Source: Paraspadella gotoi | Lineage: Eukaryota > Chaetognatha | DNA: 64,000 nt | Direction of reading: 5' to 3' | Assembly: GCA_051294375.1 (NCBI GenBank) | Contig: CM119264.1 | Span: 17,186,278 to 17,250,277, forward strand | Part shown: one piece after another, positions 63,376 to 64,000 of the stretch | Layout: each line of letters opens with the position of its first letter | Position numbering within the stretch: position 1 is the first letter of the stretch | Notes under the pieces: model-generated | Told to the model about the DNA's origin: nothing | Database searches by the model: none | Seen by the model: the letters and a program-made list of their open reading frames with translations, nothing else | Made by a program: the position numbers and the translations under genes

Positions 63376-64000
63376 CAGTGATCGAAATGAGGTTTTTTTC
63401 TCAGAAAAACTATGCCAATCGTGCAATTAGTTGATTTTTAGTAGGTTGTTATATATGTAAGTAAGTTATATTTAAAAAACTTTATTCGTTACCTTATAAA
63501 ATGGTAAATATGTTTGTATGATTTTTTAAATTTGGTAAAAAGAGAAAATAATTCTACCATGGTTTTTTTGATCATTTCCAGAATTTTTTTTAAATAAAAC
63601 AGTAAAAGACGATTCTAACACTAAATTTCGTATTGAATTAATCAAGTATCTAAATGTTTTTTAGTTTCCATCACAGCTTTCCAGTTTTAAAAATTATTTT
63701 AAATTTCCTTCCACAAAAAAATTTCATGGCCTTATAAATTAGGCGTCATCATAAAAACATGCAATAAAGAGTATTATGGAATTGATGATAAGAAATATGA
63801 TATAAGATGATTCGCACCCACAAGCAACTCAGGATCCCTCAAACCCTTGTCGAAGCAAAGATTTCGTCGAACTGCGATCGCGCGATCTCTCTCGAGATTT
63901 TGTCGCGCGATTTCTTGCGATCGTCGTGTGAAGACATTATGACGAGCGTGAGAATTAAAGTTCGATATGAAAAAGTAGTCATATCGAAGGAAAGTCCGAT

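Overview
This is a window of animal nuclear genome. Coding sequence is split into short exons with GT-AG junctions. GC-rich exons sit in AT-rich introns and intergenic DNA full of microsatellites, minisatellites and dispersed repeats. The families seen (tetraspanin, an eight-repeat WD protein closest to WDR86, alpha-tubulin, a secreted cysteine-rich protein with a chitin-binding-like C-terminus) point to a metazoan. The abundance of CpG-containing (ACG)n repeats argues against a vertebrate. A marine invertebrate, perhaps spiralian, fits, but I cannot place it further. There are five N gaps besides a 10-base one at 9843, and indel-rich duplicated contig ends, so this is a noisy long-read scaffold.

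Layout. 1-12.9 kb: the 5' end of a tetraspanin gene on the minus strand (exon 1 at 12836-12895, exon 2 at 1808-1883, remainder beyond the left edge). Its 11-kb intron holds a 13-copy minisatellite, AG/CT tracts, acidic-repeat ORFs and a tRNA-derived SINE. 13.4-17.0 kb: low-confidence exons, another SINE and a good minus-strand terminal exon without a Met. 18.5-24.2 kb: a complete WDR86-like gene on the plus strand. It has nine coding-exon positions, one of them present as two alternative 104-nt exons. 26.6-29.2 kb: a complete five-exon minus-strand gene for a secreted cysteine-rich protein. 30.9-33.5 kb: a minus-strand two-pass membrane protein and a possible tail exon. 36.2-37.1 kb: a three-exon plus-strand gene for an unrecognised charged protein. 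37.5-55 kb: mostly simple sequence, repeats and a few weak candidate exons. 56.1-60.9 kb: an alpha-tubulin gene on the plus strand, distorted by an unmerged contig overlap and a gap. 61-64 kb: intergenic.

The genes do not form an operon or pathway; they are ordinary neighbours. The most interesting signal is the pair of homologous, equal-length, same-phase exons in the WDR86-like gene. Their length (3n+2) means exactly one of them must be used, which is the classic arrangement of mutually exclusive splicing. It would swap part of one blade of the propeller. Second in interest are repeat families shared between introns of unrelated genes here, and the tubulin locus, where an apparent exon duplication with frameshifts is better read as an assembly artefact.
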